A DNA stretch of 58,024 nucleotides, taken from Sedimenticola sp. (lineage in GTDB: Bacteria > Pseudomonadota > Gammaproteobacteria > Chromatiales > Chromatiaceae). The translations under genes and the position numbers were made by a program. Location of the stretch: positions 1 to 58,024 of the forward strand of contig JALSRN010000030.1 in NCBI GenBank assembly GCA_026984735.1. Direction: 5' to 3'. Under the pieces are notes generated by a model. It was given only the letters and a program-made list of their open reading frames with translations. It was not told where the DNA came from and did no database searches. Positions 26,288 through 34,995 of this stretch are shown here, piece after piece; within the stretch, counting starts at the first letter, position 1, and each line of letters opens with the position of its first letter.

Positions 26288-27220
26288 ATGAACACCCCCT
26301 TCGTCAGCCGTCTGGCCCGCGCCACCACCCTGCGCCAGCTCCAGATCCTGCTCACCGTCGCCCAGCACGGCAGCTACACCCGCGCAGCGGAAGCGCTGCA
26401 TCTGACCCAGCCCACCGTCTCCATGCAGGTGCGCAAGCTCGCCGAACACGTGGGCCACCCCCTTTTCGAGCACGGCAGCAACGGCCTGGTGCTCACGCCC
26501 GCGGGCAACCGGGTGGCCGCGGCGGCCAAGGAGATCCTCGGTCGCATGGAGACGCTCGAGAACGAGGTCAACGCGCTGAGCAACGAGGTGAAGGGCGAGC
26601 TGCGCATCGGCGTGGTGACCACCGCCAAATATTTCATGCCCCACATGTTGGGCGCCTTCATCCATCGCTATCCCGAAGTGGTGCCCAAACTGACGGTGAC
26701 CAACCGCGCCCGCGTGCTGGAGCGGCTGCGGGAAAACCTCGACGACCTTCTCATCATGGGCCGTGTTCCCCAGGAGCTCGAGGTGGAAGCCCACCCCTTT
26801 CTGGAGAACGACCTAGTGGTGATCGCGCCGGCCGGACACCCCCTGGCCGGACGCCGGGCCATCCCGTTGAAGCGGCTGTTGAAGGAGCGCGTGCTGGTGC
26901 GCGAGCCCGGTTCCGGAACCCGGTTGGCGATGGACCGGCTCTTCGAAGAAGAGAACCTCACCCTGGCCCCTTACATGGAGCTGGGAAGCATCGAGGCGAT
27001 CAAACAGGCGGTGATGGCGGGGCTGGGCATCTCGGTGATGTCGCGGCACAATCTCCGCCTGGAGCTGGAGAGCGGCCGCATCGCCATCCTCGACGTGAAG
27101 GGTTTTCCGGTGCGGCGCCACTGGTTCGCCGTGCATCCCGCCAAACGGGAGCTGAGCCTGGTGGCGCGCACCTTTCTGGAATTCATCCTCGAAGAGGGCG
27201 GCGGCCTCACGGGGGTTTGA
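26288..27220 (+). CDS. cbbR: LysR-family regulator of the Calvin cycle, CbbR
   Basis: 310 residues. The N-terminal winged helix-turn-helix (about 12-70) reads TLRQLQILLTVAQHGSYTRAAEALHLTQ and then PTVSMQVRKLAEHVG, very typical of CbbR. The C-terminal periplasmic-binding-like effector domain begins near GELRIGVVTTAKYF and contains the GSGTRLAMDRLF and GSIEAIKQAVMAGLGISVMS segments. It is divergent from cbbM with a palindromic site between. Full length for the family. Confidence 0.95.
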   Translation: MNTPFVSRLARATTLRQLQILLTVAQHGSYTRAAEALHLTQPTVSMQVRKLAEHVGHPLFEHGSNGLVLTPAGNRVAAAAKEILGRMETLENEVNALSNEVKGELRIGVVTTAKYFMPHMLGAFIHRYPEVVPKLTVTNRARVLERLRENLDDLLIMGRVPQELEVEAHPFLENDLVVIAPAGHPLAGRRAIPLKRLLKERVLVREPGSGTRLAMDRLFEEENLTLAPYMELGSIEAIKQAVMAGLGISVMSRHNLRLELESGRIAILDVKGFPVRRHWFAVHPAKRELSLVARTFLEFILEEGGGLTGV

Positions 27221-27287
27221 TCCCTTCTCCGAAAGGGGCTATGGTCGGCTCACTCCGATAACAGATACCACGACCGATCCAGCTCCC

Positions 27288-29249
27288 ATGAGCGACCCGA
27301 AGAAGAAGTTGCCTCTGAAGAAGATCGCAGCCGCCGTCGTTTTCCTTCTCCTCGCCGCCTTCATGGCCAAGGTGACCCCCAGCGTCGAGATCGCCTGGGT
27401 CAGCGCCATTCTGCTGCTCACCATCTATCTCTTCGCCTTCGAGATCGTGGAGGTGGACGTGGCCGCCGTCTCCATCATGGTGCTGCTCGGCCTCACCGAA
27501 CTGCTGGCGCCCCTCATGGGGCTGGAAAAGGGGCTGGTGGACAACCAGCGGCTCTTCGACGGCTTCGCCAGCAACGCGGTGATCTCCATCATCGCGGTGA
27601 TGGTCATCGGCGCCGGCTTGGACCGCACCGGCATCATGAGCAAGGTGGCCGCTTTCATCCTGCGGATCGGCGGCACCACCGAAAAGCGGATCATTCCCAT
27701 CATCTCCGGCACCGTGGCCTTCATCTCCTCCTTCATGCAGAACGTGGGCGCCGCCGCTCTCTTCATCCCCGTGGTGAGCCGCATCTCGGCCCGCTCCGGC
27801 CTGCCCATGTCGCGCCTGCTCATGCCCATGGGCTTCTGCGCCATCCTCGGCGGCACCGTCACCCTGGTGGGATCCAGCCCGCTGATCCTCCTCAACGACC
27901 TGATCCTCACCTCCAACCACGCGCTGCCGCCGGAACGGCAGATGGAGGCCTGGGGACTCTTCTCCGTCACCCCCGTGGGCGTCGCACTGGTGCTCAGCGG
28001 CATCGCCTATTTCGTCCTCGCCGGCCGCTGGGTGCTTCCGGAAAGCCGCGGCGAAGCCGGCACCACCACCGCTTCCAGCACCATGGAATACTTCCATGAC
28101 GTCTACGGCATCGACTACAGCCTCTACGAGGTGGTGGTTCCCGAGGGCAGCCCCCTGGTCGGGAAGAAGCTGGACGACGTGGAGACCGCCTACGCCATCC
28201 GCGTCATCGCCACCAAGCTGGCCGGTCAAGAGACCCGGGTGGGCCCCAACACCATCGCCCGCGACGTGGAGTTCCAGCCGGGCATGGTGCTGGGAATCGT
28301 CGCCTCGGAAGAGAACCTGGACCATTTCGTGGAGAAATACGGGCTGAAGAAACGCGACTCGCTGCGCACCTTCGCCGAGGACCTCGCCGCCACCAAGGCG
28401 GGGATCGCCGAGATCGTCATCCCGCCGGGCTCCAATCTGGTGGGCAAGAGCGCGCGGGACGTATGGATGCGCAAGACCTACGGCATCGCCATGATCGCCC
28501 TGCATCGCGGCGGCAAGACCATGGGCGAGGGCGAGGACATCCGCAACATTCCGCTGCAGGCCGGCGACACTCTGGTGGTGCACACCCGCTGGGACGCCCT
28601 CGCCCGCCTGGAGAAGGACCCCAACTTCGTGGTGGTGACCACCGAATATCCTCACGAAGAGGAGCGGCCCCACAAGCTGGGATGGGCCATCGTCTTCTTC
28701 TCCATCGCCCTCTCCATGGTGCTCTTCACCGACATCCGCCTTTCGGTGGCCCTGCTCACGGGCGCCGTCGGCATGGTGATCTCCGGCGTGCTCGACATCG
28801 AGGAGGCTTACCGGGCGGTGAGCTGGAAGACGGTCTTCCTGCTCGCCTCCCTCATTCCCCTGGGGCTGGCGGTGGAGACCTCGGGAACGGCCAAATGGAT
28901 TGCGGAGCAGACCCTCTCGGTGGTGGGCCACATGCCGGTGTGGGTGATTCAGAGCGCCATCGCCGCTCTGGCCACCTTCTTCACTCTGGTGATGTCCAAC
29001 GTGGGCGCCACCGTGTTGCTGGTGCCCCTGGCGGTGAACATCGCCGTGGGCGTGGATGCGGACCCCGCTCTCTTCGCACTCACCGTGGCCATCGCCACCT
29101 CCAACTCGTTCATCATCCCCACCCACCAGGTGAACGCCCTCATCATGGGGCCGGCGGGCTACCGCGTCGCCGACTTCATGCGCGCCGGCGGCATCATGAC
29201 CCTGTTGTTCCTGGTGGTCTCCATGGCGGTGATGAACCTAGTCTATTGA
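27288..29249 (+). CDS. SLC13/DASS-type permease with two RCK_C (TrkA-C) domains
   Basis: 653-residue inner-membrane transporter. Membrane helices occupy about 10-235 and 455-653. Between them (about 265-450) are two soluble RCK_C domains, seen as YEVVVPEGSPLVGKKLDDV and IVIPPGSNLVGKSARDV. The SNAVISIIAVMVIGAGL, SSFMQNVGAAALFIPVV and TLVGSSPLILLNDLI helical hairpins are those of the Na+/sulfate-dicarboxylate superfamily. The substrate is unknown: sulfate, dicarboxylates or another anion. It starts 67 nt after cbbR on the same strand, so it may be co-transcribed, and a link to inorganic carbon or sulfur metabolism is possible but unproven. Confidence 0.9.
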   Translation: MSDPKKKLPLKKIAAAVVFLLLAAFMAKVTPSVEIAWVSAILLLTIYLFAFEIVEVDVAAVSIMVLLGLTELLAPLMGLEKGLVDNQRLFDGFASNAVISIIAVMVIGAGLDRTGIMSKVAAFILRIGGTTEKRIIPIISGTVAFISSFMQNVGAAALFIPVVSRISARSGLPMSRLLMPMGFCAILGGTVTLVGSSPLILLNDLILTSNHALPPERQMEAWGLFSVTPVGVALVLSGIAYFVLAGRWVLPESRGEAGTTTASSTMEYFHDVYGIDYSLYEVVVPEGSPLVGKKLDDVETAYAIRVIATKLAGQETRVGPNTIARDVEFQPGMVLGIVASEENLDHFVEKYGLKKRDSLRTFAEDLAATKAGIAEIVIPPGSNLVGKSARDVWMRKTYGIAMIALHRGGKTMGEGEDIRNIPLQAGDTLVVHTRWDALARLEKDPNFVVVTTEYPHEEERPHKLGWAIVFFSIALSMVLFTDIRLSVALLTGAVGMVISGVLDIEEAYRAVSWKTVFLLASLIPLGLAVETSGTAKWIAEQTLSVVGHMPVWVIQSAIAALATFFTLVMSNVGATVLLVPLAVNIAVGVDADPALFALTVAIATSNSFIIPTHQVNALIMGPAGYRVADFMRAGGIMTLLFLVVSMAVMNLVY

Positions 29250-29340
29250 GGTCCGGCGGCATATTGAAGCCGCAATCCCCCGGCGACGCCTTCTCGGCTC
29301 GTGGATTCCCGCCCGCGTGGGAACGACGACGTTCCCTCCC

Positions 29341-29382
29341 CGTCATTCCGGCCGGAGCCGAAGGCGGAGAGCCGGAATCCAG
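29341..29382. repeat. Dispersed 42-nt imperfect palindrome, copy C
   Basis: Same core as at 7320 and 14601. It is preceded by a related fragment (ggattcccgcccgcgtgggaacgacg, 29304-29329). It lies in the 205-nt convergent gap between the SLC13 gene and the HtrA-like gene, where I see no other feature. Confidence 0.85.
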
Positions 29383-29454
29383 CGCCTTTCCCCCGCTTCG
29401 GGATGGAGGAAGACGATGAAGACGGAGGCGGCATGAGCGACGCCCTCCAAGGCA

Positions 29455-30579
29455 TCACTGAAGAGTGACCGGCACCTCCAGCAGTTCGCCGTCGCGCAGC
29501 AGCTTGAGCCGGACCTTGTCGCCCACGGTGTAATCGTCCAGCGCCGCGCGCAGGTCGGCTGCGTTTTCCACCACCTTTCCATCCACTTCCAGAATGATGT
29601 CGCCCGGCACAAGGCGTCCTTCCGGCAACACCCGGCTTCCGCGGATTCCCGCCTCCGAGGCGGCGGAGCCCGGTTCCACCCGCAGCACCAGCACCCCTTT
29701 TACGCCGAGCTTGTCGCTCACCAGGCGGCTCATGTGGTCGTCCACCACCACGCCGAGCGTGGCGCGGCGGTAGTGGCCCTGGGCGATGAGTCGGGGCACC
29801 ACCCGGTTGACCCGGTCCACCGGCACCGCGAAGCCGATGCCGGCATAAGCCCCCGAAGGACTGTAGATGGCGGTGTTGATGCCGATCAGCCGTCCGGCGC
29901 TGTCCAGCAGAGGCCCGCCGGAATTGCCGGGATTGATGGCCGCATCGGTTTGGATGAGCCCCTCGATGACGCCGTTGTCGGTGCGTATGGTGCGATCCAG
30001 CGCCGAGATGATGCCGGTGGTGAGGGTGTGGTCCAAGCCGAAGGGGTTGCCGATGGCATAGACCATCTGCCCCACCTGCAGATCCGAGCTGGTGCCGATG
30101 GGCAGCGGCTTGAGAATGCTCAGGGAAGCCTGGATTCGGAGCACAGCCAGGTCGTCGTCGGGACTGGCGCCCACCAGCACCGCCCGGTAGGTCTTCTGGT
30201 CGGCGAGGCGCACATAGGCCGCCGATGCGTCCTGGATCACATGATAGTTGGTGACGATGTGGCCGTGGCCGTCCCAGACGAATCCCGATCCCGTGCCCTT
30301 GGGGATGCGGGTCACGTCCCGGGTCCACAGGTTGACCAAGTCCTGGGTGGTGGTGATGTAGACCACCGAGGGGCTCGCCTGATTGAAGATGGCGATATTG
30401 GTCTGTTCCACTTTCGAGAGCGAGCCGCGCGGCGTCACCGCTCGCGGCTCGGCGGTGACCGCCAGCAGCCACCCCTGGAGGAAGGGCCACACCCAGTTGA
30501 AGAAGATGAAAGCGAGCGACACCCACAGGGCCAGCCGCAGGGTGCGTTGCAAAGAGTCGGGCGGTTGCTGTCGATTCAT
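29455..30579 (-). CDS. Membrane-anchored HtrA/DegS-like serine protease with PDZ
   Basis: 374 residues. An N-terminal uncleaved-looking membrane segment (about 15-42) anchors a trypsin-like domain with His113 (TNYHV), Asp143 (DDDLAVL) and Ser220 (NPGNSGG), so the triad is intact. One PDZ domain (about 275-370) follows. Single-PDZ plus N-terminal anchor is the DegS layout, but the sequence around residues 45-100 is not clearly DegS, and I do not name it. It overlaps pyrC as ATGA, so it is translated from the pyrC message. Role: envelope quality control or stress signalling. Confidence 0.88.
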   Translation of the reverse strand: MNRQQPPDSLQRTLRLALWVSLAFIFFNWVWPFLQGWLLAVTAEPRAVTPRGSLSKVEQTNIAIFNQASPSVVYITTTQDLVNLWTRDVTRIPKGTGSGFVWDGHGHIVTNYHVIQDASAAYVRLADQKTYRAVLVGASPDDDLAVLRIQASLSILKPLPIGTSSDLQVGQMVYAIGNPFGLDHTLTTGIISALDRTIRTDNGVIEGLIQTDAAINPGNSGGPLLDSAGRLIGINTAIYSPSGAYAGIGFAVPVDRVNRVVPRLIAQGHYRRATLGVVVDDHMSRLVSDKLGVKGVLVLRVEPGSAASEAGIRGSRVLPEGRLVPGDIILEVDGKVVENAADLRAALDDYTVGDKVRLKLLRDGELLEVPVTLQ

Positions 30580-31619
30580 TTCGAGTCCTTCAGTTTCCAG
30601 GAGAGGGTCTCGCCGGCCGCCATGGGCACCACCGTCTCGTCGCCGAAAGCCAGTTCTCGAGGCAGACTCCAGCTCTCCTTCACCAGAGTGATGGTTTCCC
30701 GGTTGTGCGGGAGACCGTAGAAGTTGGCCCCGTGGCGGCTTGCGAACCCTTCCAAGCGCTCCAGCGCCCCTTCGCGCTCGAACAGCTCGGCGTAGAGCTC
30801 GATGGCCGCCGGGGCGCTGAACATGCCGGCGCAACCGCAGGCGCTCTCCTTGTGGCGACGGGCGTGGGGCGCGCTGTCGGTGCCCAGAAAAAAGCTCGGA
30901 TCTCCGCTGGTGGCCGCCTCGACCAGCGCGCGTCGATGCTCTTCGCGCTTCAGCACCGGCAGGCAGTAGTGGTGTGGACGCAGCCCCCCTTCAAAGAGCG
31001 CGTTGCGGTTCATCGACAGGTGCTGCGGCGTGATGGTGGCGGCCAACCGTCGCCCGCTCTCGCGCACCAGGGCCACGGCCTCCCGCGTGGTGACGTGTTC
31101 GAAGACGACATTCAACCCTTCGATGTCGCGCAACAGGGGCACCAGGATCCGGTCGATGAAGACCGCTTCGCGGTCGAAGACATCCACTTGCGGATCGGTC
31201 ACCTCGCCATGGACCAGAAGCGGCATCCCCGTCTCGGCCATCGCTTCCAGAGTGGGATAGCAGGCGCGCAGGTCGGTGACGCCGTTTTCCGAGTTGGTGG
31301 TGGCGCCGGCTGGATAATACTTCACCGCATGCACCACCCCCGACGCCCACGCCCGGCGGATCTCGTCCGGCGGCGTGTTGTCGGTGAGATAGAGTGTCAT
31401 CAAGGGCTCGAACGTCAGCCCCTCGGGCAGAGCGGCCAGGATGCGCGCCCGGTAGCGCTCGGCTTCGGCGGTGGTCGTCACGGGCGGACGAAGATTGGGC
31501 ATGACGATGGCGCGGGCGAAGCGGCGCGCGCTGTGGAGCACCGTCTGTCGCAGCGCCGCCCCGTCGCGCAGATGGAGATGCCAGTCGTCCGGACGCGTGA
31601 TGGTGAGCTGTGAGGTCAT
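30576..31619 (-). CDS. pyrC: Dihydroorotase (class II)
   Basis: 347 residues. It catalyses the reversible cyclisation of carbamoyl aspartate to dihydroorotate in pyrimidine synthesis. The zinc-binding HxH is at 14-16 ([10 protein letters not shown]), the carboxylated Lys is Lys100 ([14 protein letters not shown]), and further ligands are in PLLVHGEV and VFEHVTT. DSAPH near the C-terminal third supplies the catalytic Asp. The start at 31619 gives the family N-terminus [14 protein letters not shown]; the extension to 31649 is rejected. It is coupled to the HtrA-like gene by ATGA. Confidence 0.96.
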   Translation of the reverse strand: MTSQLTITRPDDWHLHLRDGAALRQTVLHSARRFARAIVMPNLRPPVTTTAEAERYRARILAALPEGLTFEPLMTLYLTDNTPPDEIRRAWASGVVHAVKYYPAGATTNSENGVTDLRACYPTLEAMAETGMPLLVHGEVTDPQVDVFDREAVFIDRILVPLLRDIEGLNVVFEHVTTREAVALVRESGRRLAATITPQHLSMNRNALFEGGLRPHHYCLPVLKREEHRRALVEAATSGDPSFFLGTDSAPHARRHKESACGCAGMFSAPAAIELYAELFEREGALERLEGFASRHGANFYGLPHNRETITLVKESWSLPRELAFGDETVVPMAAGETLSWKLKDSK

Positions 31620-31718
31620 GGTCGTTCCGCGGTTCGGGACCAACGGCATTCTACCTCAGCTGGAGCGTCCCTCGCGGCGAGCTTTCCGAGGCCCGCGGTC
31701 TTCAAAATCCCTCTCTCT

Positions 31719-31760
31719 AAAAAACAAAGCCGCCGGGGAACTCGTATCCGCGGCGGCTTT
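31719..31760 (-). terminator. Rho-independent terminator after the hsp20 pair
   Basis: AAAGCCGCCG and CGGCGGCTTT form a 10-bp stem at 31726-31760, and on the minus strand the hairpin is followed by TTTGTTTTTT. It lies 24 nt downstream of the second hsp20 gene. The plus strand also ends in a short T run (31758-31762), so it may work in both directions. Confidence 0.85.
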
Positions 31761-31783
31761 TTCCATGCAAGGAGGAAAGGGGA

Positions 31784-32188
31784 TCAACCCATCTTCACCT
31801 CGATCTTGCGCGGCTTGTGCTCCTCGCGCTTGGGAATCCGCAGAGTGAGGACGCCGTTCTTCAAGCTGGCATCCACCTGATCCACGTCCATCTCCGGGCT
31901 CAGGGTAAAGCTGCGCTGATAGTGGGTGGCGCGCACCTCGGCATAGAGAGGCTCCATCCCTTCAGGCATCGGGATGTCGGCCACCCCGTCAATGGTGAGG
32001 GTATCCCCTTCCACCTTCACGTTCAGCCGCTCCTTGGAAACGCCCGGCATGTCGGCGTGCACCGTGATGCCCGATTCGTCCTCGAAGATGTCCACGGCCG
32101 GCCGGACGATCTGCTCCAGCCGTTGTTGCTCCGACGCAGGTTGCACGTCTCCGCCCTGCGTGGTGGTCAGTTCGGTCTTGTCGCTCAT
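31784..32188 (-). CDS. Small heat-shock protein (Hsp20/IbpA-type), second of pair
   Basis: 134 residues. An N-terminal Gln/Glu-rich arm (about 1-38) precedes an alpha-crystallin domain with AVDIFEDESGITVHADMPGV, RSFTLSPEMDVDQVDASLKNGVLTL and a C-terminal IPK. The family A-x-x-x-n-G-v-L signature is present as ASLKNGVL. It acts as an ATP-independent holdase on unfolding proteins. I chose the ATG at 32188 because GGGAGGTGAG lies upstream. It starts 17 nt after the previous hsp20 gene, so the two share a transcript ending at the terminator around 31740. Confidence 0.93.
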   Translation of the reverse strand: MSDKTELTTTQGGDVQPASEQQRLEQIVRPAVDIFEDESGITVHADMPGVSKERLNVKVEGDTLTIDGVADIPMPEGMEPLYAEVRATHYQRSFTLSPEMDVDQVDASLKNGVLTLRIPKREEHKPRKIEVKMG

Positions 32189-32205
32189 TGCTCTCACCTC
32201 CCGCC

Positions 32206-32643
32206 TCAGTTGACCTTGATCTGCTTGGGCCGGCTCGACTCTTTGCGCTCGATGCGGATGTGCAGCACGCCGTCGGTATAGGTGGCGTCCACGCGGTCGG
32301 GATCCACATCCTCCGGCAGGGTGAGCACGCGCCGGAATTCGCCATCGAAGCGCTCCTTGCGGTAGTAACTCGCCCCTTCCTCGCGGATCACCCGCCGTTC
32401 GCCAGCCACCGTCAGCACGTTGTTCTGCAGACTGATGTCGAGCGCGTTGGGATCCACCCCCGGCGCGAAGAGATAGACATCCACCTCTTCGGGCGTGGTG
32501 CCCACGTTCACCGGCGGAAAGGCCGCCGCCCCCATGGAGCGGATGGCGCTGGTCAAGGGACCGCCGAAAAGACTCTCCATCTGCCGCTGGACGCGCAGCA
32601 GATCATCGAAAAGGGTGCTGTCGAATCCAGGAAAACCAATCAT
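32206..32643 (-). CDS. Small heat-shock protein (Hsp20/IbpA-type), first of pair
   Basis: 145 residues, from MIGFPGFDSTLFDDLLRVQR. The N-terminal arm with FDDLLRVQRQMESLFGG is characteristic of class A proteobacterial sHSPs. The alpha-crystallin domain includes VDVYLFAPGVDPNALDISLQNNVLTV, EFRRVLTLPEDVD and ATYTDGVLHIRI. AGGAGGT precedes the ATG. It has its own sigma-32-like promoter 62-89 nt upstream. The two paired sHSPs are unlike each other, as in co-assembling sHSP pairs. Confidence 0.94.
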   Translation of the reverse strand: MIGFPGFDSTLFDDLLRVQRQMESLFGGPLTSAIRSMGAAAFPPVNVGTTPEEVDVYLFAPGVDPNALDISLQNNVLTVAGERRVIREEGASYYRKERFDGEFRRVLTLPEDVDPDRVDATYTDGVLHIRIERKESSRPKQIKVN

Positions 32644-32704
32644 GACCCTACCTCCTGTCGATATCCGGGTTTCATGGAAAAACTTCCACGATCTTCGCCC
32701 TTTC

Positions 32705-32732
32705 ATGTGGGGACCACGACGATTTTTTCAAG
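32705..32732 (-). promoter_or_regulatory. Sigma-32-type heat-shock promoter of the hsp20 pair
   Basis: On the minus strand CTTGAAA (32726-32732), a 13-nt spacer and CCCCACAT (32705-32712) closely match the RpoH consensus CTTGAAA-N13-CCCCATNT. It lies in the short gap after the M48 protease gene, about 62 nt upstream of the first hsp20 start. Confidence 0.85.
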
Positions 32733-32758
32733 AGGCCGCCCTCCACGCGATCGCCCCG

Positions 32759-33715
32759 TCAATACCAGAGGCCGTGGAGATGCCAGCGGGGCCGGGCGGA
32801 GGGGGGAAGGAACGAATCGGCCGCATCGCCGCCGGAACCGGGCAGCGGAAGGGGACGCGCCGACGCCGTTTTTCCGAGCGCGAGGATGCGCCGGATGCGT
32901 TCTTCGGTGGGCGGGTGGGTGCGCAGCCAGGAGGGTTCGGGAACGCCCCGGCCGGGCAAGAGGATCTGCTCCAGATAGTTGCCGTTGTAGCGGTCCACCT
33001 TGACCAGCGCGCTGGCCAGCGCCTGGGGATCGCCGGTGAGCTGAACGGCGTTCAAGTCGGCATCGTATTCGCGCGTGCGGGACAGGCCGAGTTGCGCCAA
33101 CGCGCTGAGAGTGGGGGCGAAGATCAACAGCGCGATGGCCGCCCAGTTGATGGGGGTCTGTTGAACCAGGAGCAAGGGCAGATTGATCAACAAAAGAAAT
33201 TGGCCGAACAGGGAGAAGACGCTGGTGAGCCTGGAAAAAAGATCGGCGATGCCCATCACCCAGGTGTCGTCGGCCCGGATGTGGCTGATCTCGTGAGCCA
33301 GCACCGCCGCCAGCTCCCGCGGCGTCAGTGTCCGCAGCAGCCCTGCCGACACCGCCACCACGGCGTCGTCTCGGCGTCCGGTGGAGAAGGCGTTGATCAA
33401 GGGCGTGGGGATATAGAAGAGCGCCGGCGGCTTCTCCAGCCCCGCCCGGCGCGCCAGCTCCGCCACCGTGGCCAGCAATCCGGGGGCGTCGGCCTCTCTC
33501 AGCCTGCGCGCCCCATAGAGCCGCATCAGCAGCCGCGGGTTCACCGCCGGATTGAGCAACAGCAGAAAAGGGAGCGTGACCGCCAGGGAGACCAACCCTT
33601 CCCTGCCCCAGAGCAACCAGCCCACCAGCCCCAGGAAGGCGCCCAGAAACGCGAGCAGCAACAACGATTGCAGGCCGTTGGCCAGCCGGTGCCGCCGCCA
33701 GGCCGATTCCTCCAT
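32759..33715 (-). CDS. M48 family zinc metalloprotease, HtpX-like
   Basis: 318 residues. Two N-terminal membrane helices (about 15-36 and 42-58) and two more near 152-195 flank the zinc motif HEISH at 141-145; the third ligand is the Glu in TREYDAD. This topology is that of HtpX, which degrades misfolded inner-membrane proteins with its active site facing the cytoplasm. Order in the operon (DegP, CbpA, CbpM, then this) links it to a stress-response set. I prefer ATG 33715, which overlaps the cbpM stop codon. The C-terminal 30 residues are poorly conserved. It may be a second paralogue rather than the main housekeeping HtpX. Confidence 0.88.
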   Translation of the reverse strand: MEESAWRRHRLANGLQSLLLLAFLGAFLGLVGWLLWGREGLVSLAVTLPFLLLLNPAVNPRLLMRLYGARRLREADAPGLLATVAELARRAGLEKPPALFYIPTPLINAFSTGRRDDAVVAVSAGLLRTLTPRELAAVLAHEISHIRADDTWVMGIADLFSRLTSVFSLFGQFLLLINLPLLLVQQTPINWAAIALLIFAPTLSALAQLGLSRTREYDADLNAVQLTGDPQALASALVKVDRYNGNYLEQILLPGRGVPEPSWLRTHPPTEERIRRILALGKTASARPLPLPGSGGDAADSFLPPSARPRWHLHGLWY

Positions 33716-34035
33716 CAACAGCCCGACTCGAAACGGCGCAAGCGGGCGCGCAGCCGTTCCACTTCGTCGAGCAGGTCGAGCACCAGCGCCGCTCCCGCAA
33801 GATTGACGCCCAGATCGCGCTGGAGGTTACGCACCACCCGGGCGCGTTGCAGAGAAGGAGCGGCGAAGCGCCACTCGGCCGGGGTCCCGCCGCTCGGCTC
33901 CAGGATCCCCTCCTCGACCAACTCCATCACCCACTCGCCGCGCGCGGCGCAAGCCCGACTCAACTCCGCCAGCGTCAGGCTGCACTCTTCGTCGAGCAGC
34001 ACTCCTTCCATGATTCTCTCTTTCATCCCGGCCAT
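33715..34035 (-). CDS. cbpM: Chaperone modulator CbpM
   Basis: 106 residues. It is a MerR-like small helical protein (ECSLTLAELSRACAARGEWVMELVEEGILEP) followed by RARVVRNLQRDLGVNLAGAALVLDLLDEVERLRARLRRFE, the typical CbpM C-terminus. CbpM binds CbpA and inhibits its co-chaperone and DNA-binding activities. It starts 3 nt after cbpA, the standard cbpA-cbpM pair, and its stop overlaps the next ATG. Confidence 0.9.
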   Translation of the reverse strand: MAGMKERIMEGVLLDEECSLTLAELSRACAARGEWVMELVEEGILEPSGGTPAEWRFAAPSLQRARVVRNLQRDLGVNLAGAALVLDLLDEVERLRARLRRFESGC

Positions 34036-34038
34036 GGA

Positions 34039-34983
34039 TCACACCCCCAGCCCGCTGCGCGGGTTGTAGCTGAACTTTTCCGCCATCCGTCGGTAGAGCG
34101 CCTTCTGCTCCTCGCTCTCGGCCGGCGGCGTCATCACCTTCAATTCCACATAGAAGTCGCCCGGCTGCCGGGCGGGTATGCCCTTCCCCTTGAGGCGCAT
34201 CTTCTTGCCGGTGTTGGAGCCCGGCGGAATCTTCAGTTCCAGGGTTCCCGCCGGGGTGGGCACCTTGACGCGTCCTCCCAGCGCCGCCTCCCAGGGGGCC
34301 ACCGGCAGATCGAGATAGACGTCCTTGCCCTCCACCCGGTAGAAGGGGTGCGGCTTGAAGGCGATCTCCAGATAGAGATCCCCCGCGGGCCCCTCGCCGA
34401 TGCCGGGCGCGCCCTGACCGGCCAGGCGGATCTGCTGCCCCTCCCGCACCCCTTTGGGAATGTTCACCTTCAGGGTGCGCTGGCGGGTGGTGACGTGACC
34501 CTGGGCGTCCACTTCGGGAGCCTGAAGAGTGATGTGGCGCACCGCGCCCCGGTAGGCGTCCTCGAGGTCGATGAGCACCTTGGCGTGGGTGTCCTGACCG
34601 CGTGCGTGGAAACCACCGCGCCCGCCGGCGCGCCGGAATCCCCCGCCGAAGAGGGACTCGAAGAAATCGCTGTAATCCACCCCTTCGCCGGCGCCGGTGA
34701 AGCCTCCGCCGCGAAACTCGAATCCGGCGTCCCAGTCGGGAGGGGGGTGGAACTCCTGACCCGCCTTCCAGTTGGCGCCGAGCTTGTCGTAGGCGGCGCG
34801 CTTCTCCGGGTCCTTCAGCACCTCGTAGGCCTCGCCGAGCTGTTTGAACTTCTCCTCGGCGTCCGGCTCCTTGCTCACGTCGGGGTGATACTTGCGCGCC
34901 AGCTTGCGGTAGGCCCGCTTGATCTCTTCCTGGGTGGCGTCACGACTCACCCCCATGATCTCGTAGTAATCCTTGAATTCCAT
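34039..34983 (-). CDS. cbpA: DnaJ-class co-chaperone CbpA
   Basis: 314 residues. The J domain (1-70) has HPD in KYHPDVSK. A Gly/Phe-rich region (about 85-135) and two C-terminal substrate-binding domains follow. The zinc-finger region of DnaJ is absent, which defines CbpA (class B). It delivers clients to DnaK. It lies 12 nt after degP/degQ and 3 nt before cbpM. Full length for the family. Confidence 0.95.
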   Translation of the reverse strand: MEFKDYYEIMGVSRDATQEEIKRAYRKLARKYHPDVSKEPDAEEKFKQLGEAYEVLKDPEKRAAYDKLGANWKAGQEFHPPPDWDAGFEFRGGGFTGAGEGVDYSDFFESLFGGGFRRAGGRGGFHARGQDTHAKVLIDLEDAYRGAVRHITLQAPEVDAQGHVTTRQRTLKVNIPKGVREGQQIRLAGQGAPGIGEGPAGDLYLEIAFKPHPFYRVEGKDVYLDLPVAPWEAALGGRVKVPTPAGTLELKIPPGSNTGKKMRLKGKGIPARQPGDFYVELKVMTPPAESEEQKALYRRMAEKFSYNPRSGLGV

Positions 34984-34995
34984 GGTCGCTCGCTC

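Noticed and set aside
27207-29126. 639-codon antisense frame opposite the SLC13 gene
   Set aside because: Strongly biased composition (His, Gly, Asp) with no domain. The opposite strand encodes a clear transporter.
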